From positions 3,300,501-3,364,500 of the forward strand of contig NC_088338.1 of assembly GCF_036884655.1 (NCBI RefSeq): a stretch of 64,000 bases of DNA, given 5' to 3'. The translations under genes and the position numbers were made by a program. Source of the DNA: Musa acuminata AAA Group (lineage: Eukaryota; Streptophyta; Magnoliopsida; Zingiberales; Musaceae). Position 1 is the first letter of the stretch. Each line of letters opens with the position of its first letter. Below the pieces are notes generated by a model. That model searched no databases. It saw only the letters and a program-made list of their open reading frames with translations, and was not told where the DNA came from. Shown here piece by piece: positions 1-14,400 of the stretch.

Positions 1-770
1 CACAACCTTTATTTACAAGCCTAAAGAGGCCATCAACCCAACTAAAATGGGACTTATAAGCCTTCGGCTGCCCCTCTACACGCTGTACAAGGCATGAACA
101 TGCCAACAGACACGGACAGATATAAGCATTACATCAAACATCCTGTTTCAAAGTTTGTCCGTGACAGCTCGGTATGCCGTATCATATCATACCGAGCAAA
201 GCTTGGTACACTAGTACACCGGTGCTGTACCATACAGTATGGTACAGTATGGTACAACTACAATTTCCATCAAAAGCATATTCTCCTTATGCTTTCTGCA
301 TTTAGTCTCTGTTCATAACTTTAGTTGCCTCCCTGCAAATTCAATCCACTCTATGAACAATTAGAATCAACCAAAAATTATGGTTGAATAGTATTTGTTA
401 AAGACCTCAAACCTTGGTCCTCTATCTAGCTTTTCAAAAATTGCCAACATAGCTATACTACCACACCAACAACTTTTTCCATGGAAACACTTTTTCCTCG
501 TGCTTTATGCACTTATTCACTGTTCATTACTTTTTCATTAGTCTAATGTACTTCCTGCAAATGCAATCCATTATACGAACAATTAAAATCAACCAAAACT
601 TACTGTTAAATGATATCTTCCTAAAAAGCAAAACTCAAATGTTGGCACATCTAGCGAGCTTGTCGAAGATTGTCAATCTAAAACATTGAAATTTCTTCGT
701 TCGAGTTCTGGTGTTAACATAAATTAGCATTTTACTCTATTCCACTTTATCAACGGCAAATGATGACAGA
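1..770. other. Intron or intergenic DNA with repeat remnants
   Basis: No coding exon could be recognised here on either strand. The interval probably lies within the first intron of the minus-strand S6 gene, whose exon 1 ends at 871. Around 170-255 the sequence is rich in GGTAC and CGGTAT words, which suggests an old transposable-element fragment. The remaining S6 exons were looked for on the minus strand and not found, so they should lie to the left of the window. Confidence 0.5.
170..255. repeat. GGTAC/CGGTAT-rich repeat fragment
   Basis: The segment repeats short words such as CTCGGTATG, ACCGAGC and GGTAC in both orientations, giving local palindromes. A similar word order, CTCGGTATG followed about 20 bases later by GGCTCGGTAC, occurs near 56253-56285. 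The two are probably fragments of one repeat family. No coding sequence or clear ends are visible. Confidence 0.4.
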
Positions 771-870
771 ATACAAATCAAAAGGAAATGGTATCAATTA
801 ATAAAGAATAATTAGCATTTCCACGAATTCGAGAACGAAAAGGAAAAAAAGGGAAGAAAAGAATGATCAC

Positions 871-1242
871 CTCTTCGTATCGTTGAATAAGGGCAAGGCG
901 TTCGTCCTCGGTCATGTCGGGGCGCAGCACGGCCATGGTCTCATACCGGCGAAGACCCGGAGGGCATTGCGGCTCCTCCTTGTCCCCAAGAGGAGCAGCG
1001 GCGGAGAACGCCGAGGGGCCACCACCCTCCTCATCCCCTCCTCCCTCGAAAAAAGAACCCAAGAAATCCAGCGTCAGCGCTCGAATCGAGAGCGTCCGCC
1101 GGGAGATCCGGGCCCTGGGAGATGGCTGGAAGGATCGGCATGCGGAGATCGCAAAGGAGGAGAGGAACCCTAGAGAAGGAAGAGGAAGACGGAGTTTAGC
1201 CGGCGATGGAGAGAGCGCGAGAGACGAGGCTAAAGAAGCCAT
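871..1242 (-). CDS. Plastid 30S ribosomal protein S6, exon 1 (partial)
   Basis: This is the first exon (124 codons) of a nuclear gene for plastid ribosomal protein bS6, part of the 30S subunit platform. The ATG at 1242 opens a Ser/Ala/Arg-rich, acid-poor N-terminus typical of a plastid transit peptide (about residues 1-55). An acidic linker follows. The S6 core then begins with RRYETMAVLRPDMTEDER near residues 98-115. The exon ends at 871 after RYEE, and the GTGATC that follows is a good donor. The rest of the S6 fold is outside the window. A frame upstream of 1242 is open but lacks an ATG, so 1242 is the start. Plastid S6 is known in plants; the paralogue type was not resolved. Confidence 0.85.
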
Positions 1243-1305
1243 GGGAGTGGAAGAAGCGGAGCGGACGAGAGAGAGGAGGGAGTCGCTTAACACCGAAGTC
1301 TTTGA

Positions 1306-1342
1306 TGGGCCTAAACGTTCTCTAAAATGCTGATCCGGCCCA
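1306..1342. promoter_or_regulatory. Paired Site II (TGGGCC/GGCCCA) elements upstream of S6
   Basis: TGGGCC occurs at 1306-1311 and its reverse complement GGCCCA at 1337-1342, about 65-100 bases upstream of the S6 start codon. Site II elements (TGGGCY), bound by TCP factors, are common in promoters of plant ribosomal-protein and organelle-biogenesis genes. Pairing, orientation and distance fit that role. Function here is inferred from position only. Confidence 0.5.
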
Positions 1343-4286
<2,944 letters not shown>

Positions 4287-4389
4287 ATGCCGACGGAACG
4301 GAGACGGAGAGGTGATGAGTACGTGACTTGCCATCCACTCCAACGCCGCCTACGGTCAACCGGGATGACGCTTGCGTTACGCCTGTCGT

Positions 4390-4722
4390 CACGTGGCCCC
4401 CTAACCCTCTCACGTGTCTCTGATGACTGCGATAGATTGGACGGTCCAGATACAGCCTCGCCTCGGCGGGCTGTGGCTCTACGAGGTGGGAGCACGGATT
4501 TCACGTGAAAGAAGGCAAAGCATCTCGTGATTCGTGCCGCCGATGATTCCGCCGTCCGATCTCTAGTACAAAAAAACAACGCAGAATTAGTGGGAGGCCA
4601 GTGGTGCGTTGTACCCATTCGGTGCACCATCTGTGGCCACGGGTCCCACCAGACGACCCGTGATACTTGCGGGTGCCGGACGGGTAGGACGACGGCCTCA
4701 GACGAATAACTTGTTTCACGTG
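4390..4722. promoter_or_regulatory. Cluster of four G-boxes (CACGTG) upstream of the JAM-type bHLH
   Basis: Perfect CACGTG palindromes are at 4390-4395, 4411-4416, 4502-4507 and 4717-4722, roughly 0.8-1.1 kb upstream of the bHLH start codon. A fifth lies at 5198-5203 in the presumed leader. MYC2-type factors and their JAM relatives bind G-boxes, so feedback control of this bHLH gene is plausible. The motifs are seen; binding is inferred. Confidence 0.55.
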
Positions 4723-5139
4723 GTCAAGGGAGAGGAAAAGATGAACACGACATCGCTTTCAGCGTACAAAACAGTGCAGAGTGATCGGTTCCACGTATGC
4801 GTAGATGGATGTGTGTTCAGAGACGGATGTGTTGACGCCAACATCTGTTGAAGAAGGACGAGTCCTTGGCTTACCTCACCCGGCAAAATTGGCATGTGAT
4901 TCCAAGTTGAGCTGGCTTATTAGATCGGCTCCATTAGAGTGCACCAAACCAACACATGTCGTCTAGTCTTCCTGCCCACCTTGATGTCGACCGCAGGTCC
5001 TTCTGTTTAGTTTCTACCCCCACCACGTTACTCATCTGTCGGTCCACGCTCCACTGGACCCAACTCTTTCCTTGTAACGATCATTCTCTAGCCGGTGAGT
5101 TGGCTTCGGCTCGGCGCGGCTCGGCTTCGGTGATCCACG

Positions 5140-5148
5140 TTTATATAA
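5140..5148 (+). promoter_or_regulatory. Probable TATA box of the JAM-type bHLH gene
   Basis: TTTATATAA lies about 375 bases upstream of the start codon at 5520, in otherwise GC-balanced sequence. This would imply a leader of roughly 340 bases that includes the G-box at 5198-5203. No transcript evidence is available. Confidence 0.45.
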
Positions 5149-5519
5149 CCTCTGGGGGACAAACTTGCATCACGAATCGCAAGGTAACGGGCTTGACCAC
5201 GTGTACTTTAACGAGTCCGCCCCCTGGGGGGTCCCTGTATTCGCCTTCCGAAGAGGGTAGGGCTCGTTTCCCCATCACATCTACCTCTTTCCTCTCTCCC
5301 CATCTTCGTCGTGACTCCACTTGCAGGCTCCCCTCTTTTGCTTTCGGTGATTGGAATCGGAGAGTTGCGGGATGAATCCCTTGTTGGTAGTTGTGTTCGC
5401 ACGATCTCAATTGCGGTGTTGAGGACGCAGCCTGGATGAGGAATGGTGCATGAGATCTTGCGAGATTTCTGAATCCGTGGGAGTGGGCGCGAGTTGAGTT
5501 GCAGGGGATTGGCACGGGG

Positions 5520-7364
5520 ATGGGCTCGTTTTGGTCCGACGAGGACCGGCAGGTGGCGGTGGCTGTGCTTGGCCACCAGGCCTTCGACTACCTCAACGCT
5601 CTGCATACGTCCTTGTCCGATGGCCACCTCACCGCCGTTGGGGGCGGGGACGCCGACCTCCAGACGAAGCTCCAGGACCTCGTCGAGGGCACTTCCTCAT
5701 CCTGCTCTTCCGTCTCCGCCTGGGCCTACGCCATCTTCTGGCAGATCTCCCGGTCCGGGTCCGGTGACCTTGTCCTCGGCTGGGGCGATGGCCACTGCCG
5801 CGAACTCAGTGACGGAGAGGAGGAGGGCGGCATCCAGCGCCTCCCCCTCGACGGCGCCAACCAGAAGATGCGGAAGCGGGTGCTCGAGAAGCTCCACACG
5901 TTCGCCGGCGGCTCCGCCGACGAGAACTATGCGCTCCGGCTCGACCGCATCACCGACGCGGAGATGTACTTCCTGGCGTCCATGTACTTCTCGTTCCCCA
6001 AAGGGGAGGATGCCCCGGGGAAGGCGCTTGCGTCGGGAAAGCACATATGGATCTCGGAGGCGGGGCTGAACTCGCCGGTGTGCTCCAGTTACTGCGTCCG
6101 GACGTTTCTTGCGAGGTCGGCGGGGTTCCGGACGATCCTCTTCGTGCCGTTCGACACCGGAGTGCTTGAACTGGGTTCGATGGATCCGGTGCCGGAGAGC
6201 TTCGAAGCGCTGCACACGATTAGGTCGGTGTTCGGTCAAGGCCGTAATAAGGCGGCGGCGGCGCTGGCGGCCGGGGAGAAGATTGGTGAGAACCACGGCG
6301 CTGTTTCGGCTTCCCGTTTCGGGGTCGGCGGCCACGTCGCGGAGTATCCAAAGATCTTTGGGAGGGACTTGCGCCTTGGGCACGCTCAGCTCAACGAGAG
6401 GGCCAGGGCTTTGATCGTGAAGCCGGAACAGAGGCCATCGGAGTTGATCACGAAGCATGGAGATCACCATCAAAATATCCCGCCCACCAATGGTGCGACG
6501 GTGCTCCAATGGAATCAGAGTCGCATCGCGACCTCTCACCAGCAGAAGGTTGGCAATGGCGCACCACCACATGGTCGGCATATTAGCGGGGTTGTCGGTC
6601 AAGACCTCCTCCGGAAGAACCAATCCCAGCCTCAGAAGCCGCCGCCGCCTGCGCCGCAACCGCGTCGCCAGCAACCGATGCCGCATCCGCTGCCACAGTC
6701 GGGGCAAATCGATTTCAGCACAGGGGAGGCTAATTCTGCTTCTGTTGGCGTCTCGGTCGGTCGTTTGGGAGCGGTGGACACGGAGCTCTCGGATGTCGAA
6801 GCCCCATGCAAAGAGGATAAACCAGGCACGATGGAGGAGCGGAAGCCAAGGAAGAGGGGCCGGAAGCCCGCAAACGGACGGGAAGAGCCTCTCAACCATG
6901 TGGAAGCCGAGCGCCAGAGGAGGGAGAAGCTCAACCAGAGGTTCTACGCCCTACGCTCGGTGGTGCCCAATATCTCCAAGATGGACAAGGCCTCCCTGCT
7001 CGGCGATGCCATATCCTACATCACCGAGCTCCAGAACAAGCTCAAGGAGATGGAGGCGGAGAGGGAGATGTGGGGCGACCCGTCATTCATGGACCGCAAG
7101 CGCCGGGCTTACATGCATCCTGAGATCGATGTCGAGGCAGCACAGGACGAGGTTATCGTTCGCATGAGCTGCCCGCTCGACGTGCACCCCGTCTCCAAAG
7201 TCATCCAAGCTCTCAAGGACCTGCAGATCGATGTGGTGGACTCGAAGGTTGCTGCAAACAGCGACAGTGTCCTGCACACGTTTGTAGTGAAATCGCCGGG
7301 CGCAGAGCAGCCCACCAAGGAGAAGCTAATTGCCGCTCTTACGCAGGAGTTGAACGCCACATAA
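5520..7364 (+). CDS. MYC2-like bHLH transcription factor (JAM/bHLH13 type)
   Basis: An intronless gene for a 614-residue nuclear transcription factor. The N-terminal bHLH-MYC_N region (about residues 4-200) carries the family blocks [13 protein letters not shown] and YALRLDRI. A basic linker [15 protein letters not shown] leads to a canonical bHLH with HER DNA-contact residues in [18 protein letters not shown] (from about residue 458). The C-terminus (about 540-614) is the ACT-like region ending in [11 protein letters not shown]. This layout matches Arabidopsis bHLH13/JAM2, bHLH3 and bHLH17, which compete with MYC2 and repress jasmonate responses. The ATG at 5520 ([10 protein letters not shown]) is chosen because the upstream in-frame codons lack an ATG and homologues begin similarly. 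High GC content is typical of monocot genes. Assignment to the subgroup is firm; the exact orthologue is not. Confidence 0.93.
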   Translation: MGSFWSDEDRQVAVAVLGHQAFDYLNALHTSLSDGHLTAVGGGDADLQTKLQDLVEGTSSSCSSVSAWAYAIFWQISRSGSGDLVLGWGDGHCRELSDGEEEGGIQRLPLDGANQKMRKRVLEKLHTFAGGSADENYALRLDRITDAEMYFLASMYFSFPKGEDAPGKALASGKHIWISEAGLNSPVCSSYCVRTFLARSAGFRTILFVPFDTGVLELGSMDPVPESFEALHTIRSVFGQGRNKAAAALAAGEKIGENHGAVSASRFGVGGHVAEYPKIFGRDLRLGHAQLNERARALIVKPEQRPSELITKHGDHHQNIPPTNGATVLQWNQSRIATSHQQKVGNGAPPHGRHISGVVGQDLLRKNQSQPQKPPPPAPQPRRQQPMPHPLPQSGQIDFSTGEANSASVGVSVGRLGAVDTELSDVEAPCKEDKPGTMEERKPRKRGRKPANGREEPLNHVEAERQRREKLNQRFYALRSVVPNISKMDKASLLGDAISYITELQNKLKEMEAEREMWGDPSFMDRKRRAYMHPEIDVEAAQDEVIVRMSCPLDVHPVSKVIQALKDLQIDVVDSKVAANSDSVLHTFVVKSPGAEQPTKEKLIAALTQELNAT

Positions 7365-10300
7365 CCGCCGACAGCCACAGTGGAAGACGTTGCAGCAATG
7401 GAACATTGTGGATGTTTATACTTGTACCAGTATTCAACAAAGCTATAATCTGTAAGCGCACTCACCATATTTGCCAAGAGTTGCATAAGCTAGTAATCAA
7501 GCATAGCCATCTTTAACTTGCATTCATCGATCTCTTCTTTTCCTCCCCCAGTCATAGTCAGTCAGATCACATCTTCGATTGCTTGACTCCTTATGTTCTC
7601 TAGCCGCCGCTTGCAGCAGTTCTAAAGAGGAGTTGAACTTGGTATCCTCCATGACCTTTCTATGTCTGCGGAAGAACAGCTCTGAAGTAAAATTTTATTG
7701 ACCTATATGGATACACTCCTCTACTTGTTGTGGCCTCGGTCTTCTTCTTGGCTGTTGCAAATCGAGCTTTTTAGGATTTTAAAATCTCTATCCAAGTTCA
7801 TTTAATTTTCGAATTACACTGAATTATTTTCTGATGCCTGCAGCAGCCTTCTTGGAGTAGGTGTTTGATTTACTGCAAGACAGATGGAATAGAGCTTCAC
7901 ACTTTTGGTTGAAACTTTGTTCCATCATCTATCTATGCAAAACCCTGATGTCAAATTGGCATTCTATTCCTGTGACTTTATATTTTATGCCAAGGGATCT
8001 AGCTGCAATGCTGATGGAAAAGGAGTGCCCAAGTATCTTATCAAGAAAAAGCAGTGGATAATATAGGCCTGTTAAATTTCTGCATGGTGTCCATGGTTGT
8101 GGCCTTCTTTTCAGAGGTAACTTCTGGTGCTAGATGATGATTCTTGAGAAAGAGAATATATTCACTTGGTATTGGTGGATATGTTGGTGACACTCGACCA
8201 CTTTAGAACAATTAAAAAAAGGTAACACAAACTTTTGTTTCAGGTTCAGAATCATTAAAAAGGAAAACACCTGGCTAATCTTTGACGATGCAGGTTTTCT
8301 GAGCTGAATATGATGCTACCATCTCATTAGAAGGCTGGTTATTGATTCCATTTGAGAACAAAATTTCCTCTGTTCTGGATATTTATATTTTATGTTTTCT
8401 ACTGAAGCCTTATGCACTAATTCCTTGTTTTTTTTTGCTTCACAATGGATTTTTTCATGTGATTCAGAACTTTGATGCTGTTTTTAGTGGATAGCTTTTG
8501 GTGGCTGATCCTTATCTATGTTGTTAAAAAGCAGCTGCCCATGTTTTTCTTGTGTCACAGCATCACTTGCTTTTTGTTGAGGTTTTGTTTGTTGTGAATT
8601 GGGTTTGGCTGTGATCATGACATTGGACCAATGCTTGCACTGCTCGAAGTCATATGTGGCTTCCTTTTGATGTCAGATTAAGTTGAGGATTTGCACCAAT
8701 GACACTTCAGATGCAAAAATATCTTTTAGTCATCATGAACTTGTGGAATTCATTCAATATGCATTGTTTTTTCTGGATTCCATTTCAATTGATATGTTTG
8801 GCATGTGACAATAGAACAGGACAGACAAGCTTCTTGGTGGCCCACTGTGTTTTCATCATGTTGACTGTGTGGATGAGCCTGGGCCTCCCAGCCTAGCTTC
8901 TAATACAACATAAGAAGCACATGGTTCCTGTTTCTTTGCCATTCCAGGAGTGCTGCTGTTTCAGGGCAACAAGAAGCTGTGGGTATGAGATCATTTACTT
9001 GGCTCATCTTTTCTTTCACATGCAAATAGAAATAATAATCTTTTGTGGTCTCCAAACATATATGTGAGCTAACATAGAACTGATGGGATAGCAGAACTTT
9101 GGCATAATTGGGTACTCGATTTGCAAGAAAGAGAAACCCTTTAACATGAAAGAAGGATTAAGCGGGTACTCCCAGTTTGGTGGTATAGCTGTATATTTGG
9201 GTCACTTTTTATAGATCAAGTATCTGAATTCTCATTGTGACATGTTGTGTTTTCATTGTCCTTTTCCCTTTCTCAGATTGAGTTTGCTGCATCTGTGTGG
9301 TCCTTCAAAATCATAAAAGTATCTTCTAATGCTTTGATAGGTTTGCGGTTGATCGATGACCCACGTTTCCTGTATTGAAACGACAAGAACAGACACTACG
9401 CTTGATCTTATCCCCAAGGCTTTATGACATCATCAGCATCTCTGAATCGGACAGTACAGACCTCTGTGGTGAATGTAAACAAGCAGAAAGGTAGGTATTA
9501 TTAAGCATGGAACGAATCAGAAGAATTAAATGGAGATGATGAATATTAGATGAACATATGAATTATCCTTTCATGATTTTTGTACTTGATTTTCTCAATT
9601 TTAGTTTCTCATGTATGTATACTTATAACACATTGAAATTTTAATCAACATTAACAGTGTTGAAAATTATTACTACTCTTCCTACTTATCTCTTTTCATT
9701 TGATTTGAATTTAATGAATGAGAAATAATATGCTTTGTTAAATTAAAAGGAATATTTGAGGCTACTAAATATTTATTTTTTTTCACTCACTGTAACCATG
9801 ATAAAATATTTTAATAAATATATAGGATGATTTTTCTATTAAAAATATTCATATTTTAGGTATTTCTCAAAATATATTTTTTATTTTTTCTCAAACAATA
9901 CTTTTTAATTTAAAAATACTCAAAATACCCCTCAAAAGTATTTTTTGGTCAACTTTTTATCATTGTGAATGATGTCATATTGTATCTTTTAGATTGTCAT
10001 TGCTTATAGACTATTACAATGTAATGTTTTTAGTCTCATCGTTAGTTCAGTTGAGATTAGAAGTCATTTATAATATTTTTAAATAGATTTTATAGTGTTT
10101 TTACTGTGGTAGTCAAAACATTATAACAGACTAAAATAAATATATTTCGGTATTTTTTAAAATTAAATATATTATTTTAAAAAATAAAATAAGAGATACT
10201 GATTAACAAATATCCAGAATATAATTTTTTAAACAAAAAATCGCCCATATATATATATATATATATATATATTCTATGAAGAATTAGGAAAGCAAAAGGC

Positions 10301-11474
10301 AACTGTCAAAGCCTTCAATCGTGGGCCAATTAATACATGGAAATAAATCAGATTGGACCGGATCGGATCGGTCAAAATTGGCAGCAGATCCTTTGACCGG
10401 AAGCCTTATTCAGCAAAATCAACCATATAGTATACATAAGCAACTAATAACCATGATTCTAGTACTTGTTGCATTAACTTATATCTATTCCTGTTACAAC
10501 AATCTCATATAAAATTAATCACTCTTCTTGGAAAATACTTAAATATTTAAGATTATATTTATATATATTTTTGGATGTAATTGATATAGTTGAAAGTCCA
10601 GTATTGGTTTCTTTCTACAAGCTATGAAAACTCTACCATAGCAAGTTATTGAATGCATACTATAAATATCTAATGCTACATTTGTTGATCACAAGATGAA
10701 ATCATTTATTATTATAGTTACAGTTCAGTGGTAAACCAATCTATTCCTATGACTATTACTCATATGGTAAAATTATTTATTACTGTAGAATAAAACAGTC
10801 TTTTACTTTGATTATTTTTATATAAAAAATATTTACCATGTGATTTTTTTTTTTTTGAATGCTTACGTCACAGAGTCTAATGTTTCCTCCGTAAAGAAAA
10901 CAAGCGGAAGATTCAATGAGCATCTTCCACAAGCGGCAACAATCGAACCTTCCGCCCCATCGACGTTGTGGAGCCCACCATTAATTGGTCACCACCCGCC
11001 CATCGGACCTCGTTGACCCGGAATCCACTGCCCCAATAGTCGTCGCCCGTACCTTCCTCAACTCTTCGACGAGCCCGCCAAACACGATGGGGAAGAACGC
11101 GTCACTTCCACTCCCAATCTTGCAATGGATTTGTATCCGTCGGATCCTGATCCGACGGCTTATTCGCGTCGCGTAGATAAGAACACGGTTGGTCTCTTCA
11201 TTCCCAGGAATACCCCGTCCAACAACAAGAAGACGCGCCTCCCCTTTTGTGCGTCGAGGGACAGTTACGTCACACCGAATAGAAATCGGAGGAAGATTTG
11301 CTCGTCCGGTATTATCTTCCCCTATCGGGCACGCGACGGGTGAGGTCGTCAGAGCGAGGGAGGTTGCATCCGATCGCCCCTCCACGTTGCGACAGATCGA
11401 TTAGGTTTTCGATCCGTATCGGCCTGCCGGATAATCCTCGATCTCTGCGCCAAATCGAATTCGGCGGGTGGAGG
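7365..11474. other. Intergenic region with no supported gene
   Basis: About 4.1 kb separates the bHLH and IST1-like genes. The part up to about 9500 is T-rich on the plus strand and could hold untranslated or non-coding transcript sequence, but no conserved protein is seen. From 9600 to 10900 it is AT-rich, with an AT microsatellite at 10247-10272. From about 10860 it becomes GC-richer and is probably the promoter and leader of the IST1-like gene. The small ORFs in 10981-11400 have no recognisable domain. Confidence 0.5.
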
Positions 11475-14400
11475 ATGCACGCCAAGTCGAAGATCTCGGA
11501 GCTGCTCCCCAGGAGCTTCAAGCCGGTGAAATGGTGAGCTCCGCATGTGGATCCTTGGTTGAAGCGCTATTGTTGTTTGGTTTCTCTGATCTTGGATATT
11601 CGGCTGACGATGGGGATTGATCGGTTTCGTTTTGTTATGGTTTGGATCGGGCGGCAGCAAGACGTCGCTGAAGCTCGCGGTGTCTCGGATGAAGCTGCTC
11701 AAGAACAAGAGGGAGGCCTCGGTGAGGCAGATGCGGCGGGATTTGGCTCAGCTCCTCGAGAGCGGCCAGGAACAAACCGCTCGGATTCGGGTTCGATTTT
11801 GTTTACTTTTTGCCTAATTTACGCTGGTATAGAAACAAAATAGCAGATATATTAATATTTGAGAAAAACAATCAAGAGCCTTGATCGAATTGTATGTATT
11901 TTGTTGTTACTTTTTTAAAGCATATATCACGATGACGACGACAACAACAAAACCGTAAATTCTAAATCATTTTTCATTGTAAGATTGACTTCTAAAGGCG
12001 AGAATAAAATTTTAAGTTCTTTTGATTTAATTTAATGTTTTCTGTCATGCTGGATAAATGACATATCATTATAATTGACAACGAATGGAGTCACCAAATT
12101 GGTTCTAGTAGTTTAACTAAAGAAAAGAAATAGGTTAATTAGCCCAAATGTCTGAAATGCTTAACGAAGCCCCTTCAAATCAATTTGATCTGAATGAGTA
12201 ATCAGCTCATTTTCTTATATTGTGCAAAAAGAAAAACCTGTCTCAAATACTTCTATGTGGTTTGCTTTGAAATTCGGTGCTTGATCAAATACCAATCATA
12301 TCCAAATCCATCTTGTATTGAAGCCAGCCTTTGTTATCTTCAGAAGTGTCCAGTTTTTCACACTGGATGTCAACCTTGCATATTATGCTTGTATTACATT
12401 CTTATCTTTGGTTTATTTGTGAGTGTGCTGTTCTGAGTGCCAAGTTATTTAAGCAGCTGTTTGATTAACTGGTTTAGTATGAATTTACTGTCTTTGAACA
12501 TGTAGTCTCCATGGTCATATAGTAACTGGTAAAATATTAGCATGCTTTAAACATAGAGATAGATACATCAAATCATCATCTTATGTTCTGTATCTGAACT
12601 GGTTACTGTTTTGATACCTGTCTATTGGACAGTAGTAAATGGTAATATGCTAATTAACTGGACTTTTGTATCTCACATGTAGCAGGTTCTAATAACTATG
12701 CTATGCTTGTCTATTATTATATGTATAAATGGTGCTTAGCAAAGCGTAAACTGGTAACTCTTAGATCAGTGTTCATGAGTTCTAAATTGAATGTCGTTGA
12801 TGCTGATACCAGTAATATCACTCATTGATATTGGAATATTGAGCTACATTTAAGTTCTCTGATAAAAACTCAATAGTTTTGCCATAATTTCTACATTTGA
12901 ACATTTGTTTAATGTTTTGCTTGCAGGTAGAACATGTTATCAGGGAAGAGAAAACTATGTCAGCATATGATCTCATTCAGATATACTGTGAACTTATCGA
13001 ATCACGTTTGCCTATAATTGAGTCACAAAAGTATGTAACTTAGCATCTACATCGCTTTGCTTTTCATTCTATACATTCTTAATTCGTGTCTCTCCTCACC
13101 AACCTCTTAACTTATCTTCTTTTGTTCTTTCCACGCCCTTTTTAGCCCCTCCAGAGAAGGAAAAAAACTACATGTTTGTGTTTATATCTATCTCTTCATG
13201 TAGATGTTTGATTGTCATATAAGATTAAATAATTCATTGGACATATTTTTCTTGTTATTAAATAAATTAAAAGGCAGTGTTGTGTTTTTTTTATAAATGA
13301 AAGGCCTTAGGAAAAGTTTCTCCTCCTAATTGCATGATCACCTACTACACAAAAATGTAACGAGCTTTGTGATAACCAGCATCTGCTTCCTACTGTTGCC
13401 ATTATTTCCTGTGTACTTTCAGTGGCTACGTACATGTTGATCTTGATTTTCCCTTCTTTTCTTCCTGCTTCCCACCTGAAACTTTCTGGTTGGAACAAAG
13501 GCTGCTTTCATCTTGGAGACTTGTTCTGTTTTTCTTTGTTTTTTAAGGATTTGACCTTGCAAAACAGATGGACTATATTGGACACTGAATACATCTCTAG
13601 ATCACATAATCATTAACTATTGTTATCTCATTCTTCTTAAGAAAACACTTTTGTTATGTTGAACCATACTTTTATCTTTTTTGGAATGATTGTGGCAAAG
13701 ACGGAAAGGTTAAGTGTCAATGTTTTTACCAACCAAGCTAGCTGACATCTTTTAGATACTAACAAGATTATGAAATATTTGGCATTCCAACCCTAGCTGG
13801 TCTTTTCCAATATGAGTATGCCAGGATAATATGACTGATTTGAGATCTTTTTAAAAGTGATGTTCCAGCGAAATTCTGCTGCCTCAACTTATAAGTTCCT
13901 GTTGTAAATTGCTTAACCATTGATCGTTAACTGAGCAGAATTTTGATCAACAGGCATGTAATCAATGTCTCAAACATCATATTAATGACATGAAATTACA
14001 GTTTTTGGTTCCAAAATGAAATCTGAATGGATATAATCCATCGTGGTACGATAAATATTAGTGCCTTTGCCACTTTTTCAGGGAGTCCAATTCTCTGTTA
14101 TTTTCTTTTATCAGTTATATGGGTGCAGATATTGTCCTTCACTTTTCACTTAAGATGATGTGATCAGGATTTTTTAATGTAATTTTTGTTTTGTCCATGA
14201 GATCATTCCTAGCATTGTTCAAATGTTGCAAGACTCTCTTCTTGTAGGAACTGCCCCATAGATCTGAAGGAAGCAATATCTAGTGTGATATTTGCATCCC
14301 CAAGATGTGCAGACATTCCAGAACTTATGGATATTCGCAAACAATTTCAAGCAAAGTACGGTAAAGATTTCGTTACTGCTGCTATTGAAGTTCGACCAGA

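Noticed and set aside
5697..6899. A 400-residue minus-strand ORF opposite the JAM-type bHLH gene
   Set aside because: It is a shadow of a GC-rich coding exon, with Arg/Pro/Leu bias and no conserved blocks. The plus-strand frame has a complete bHLH protein.
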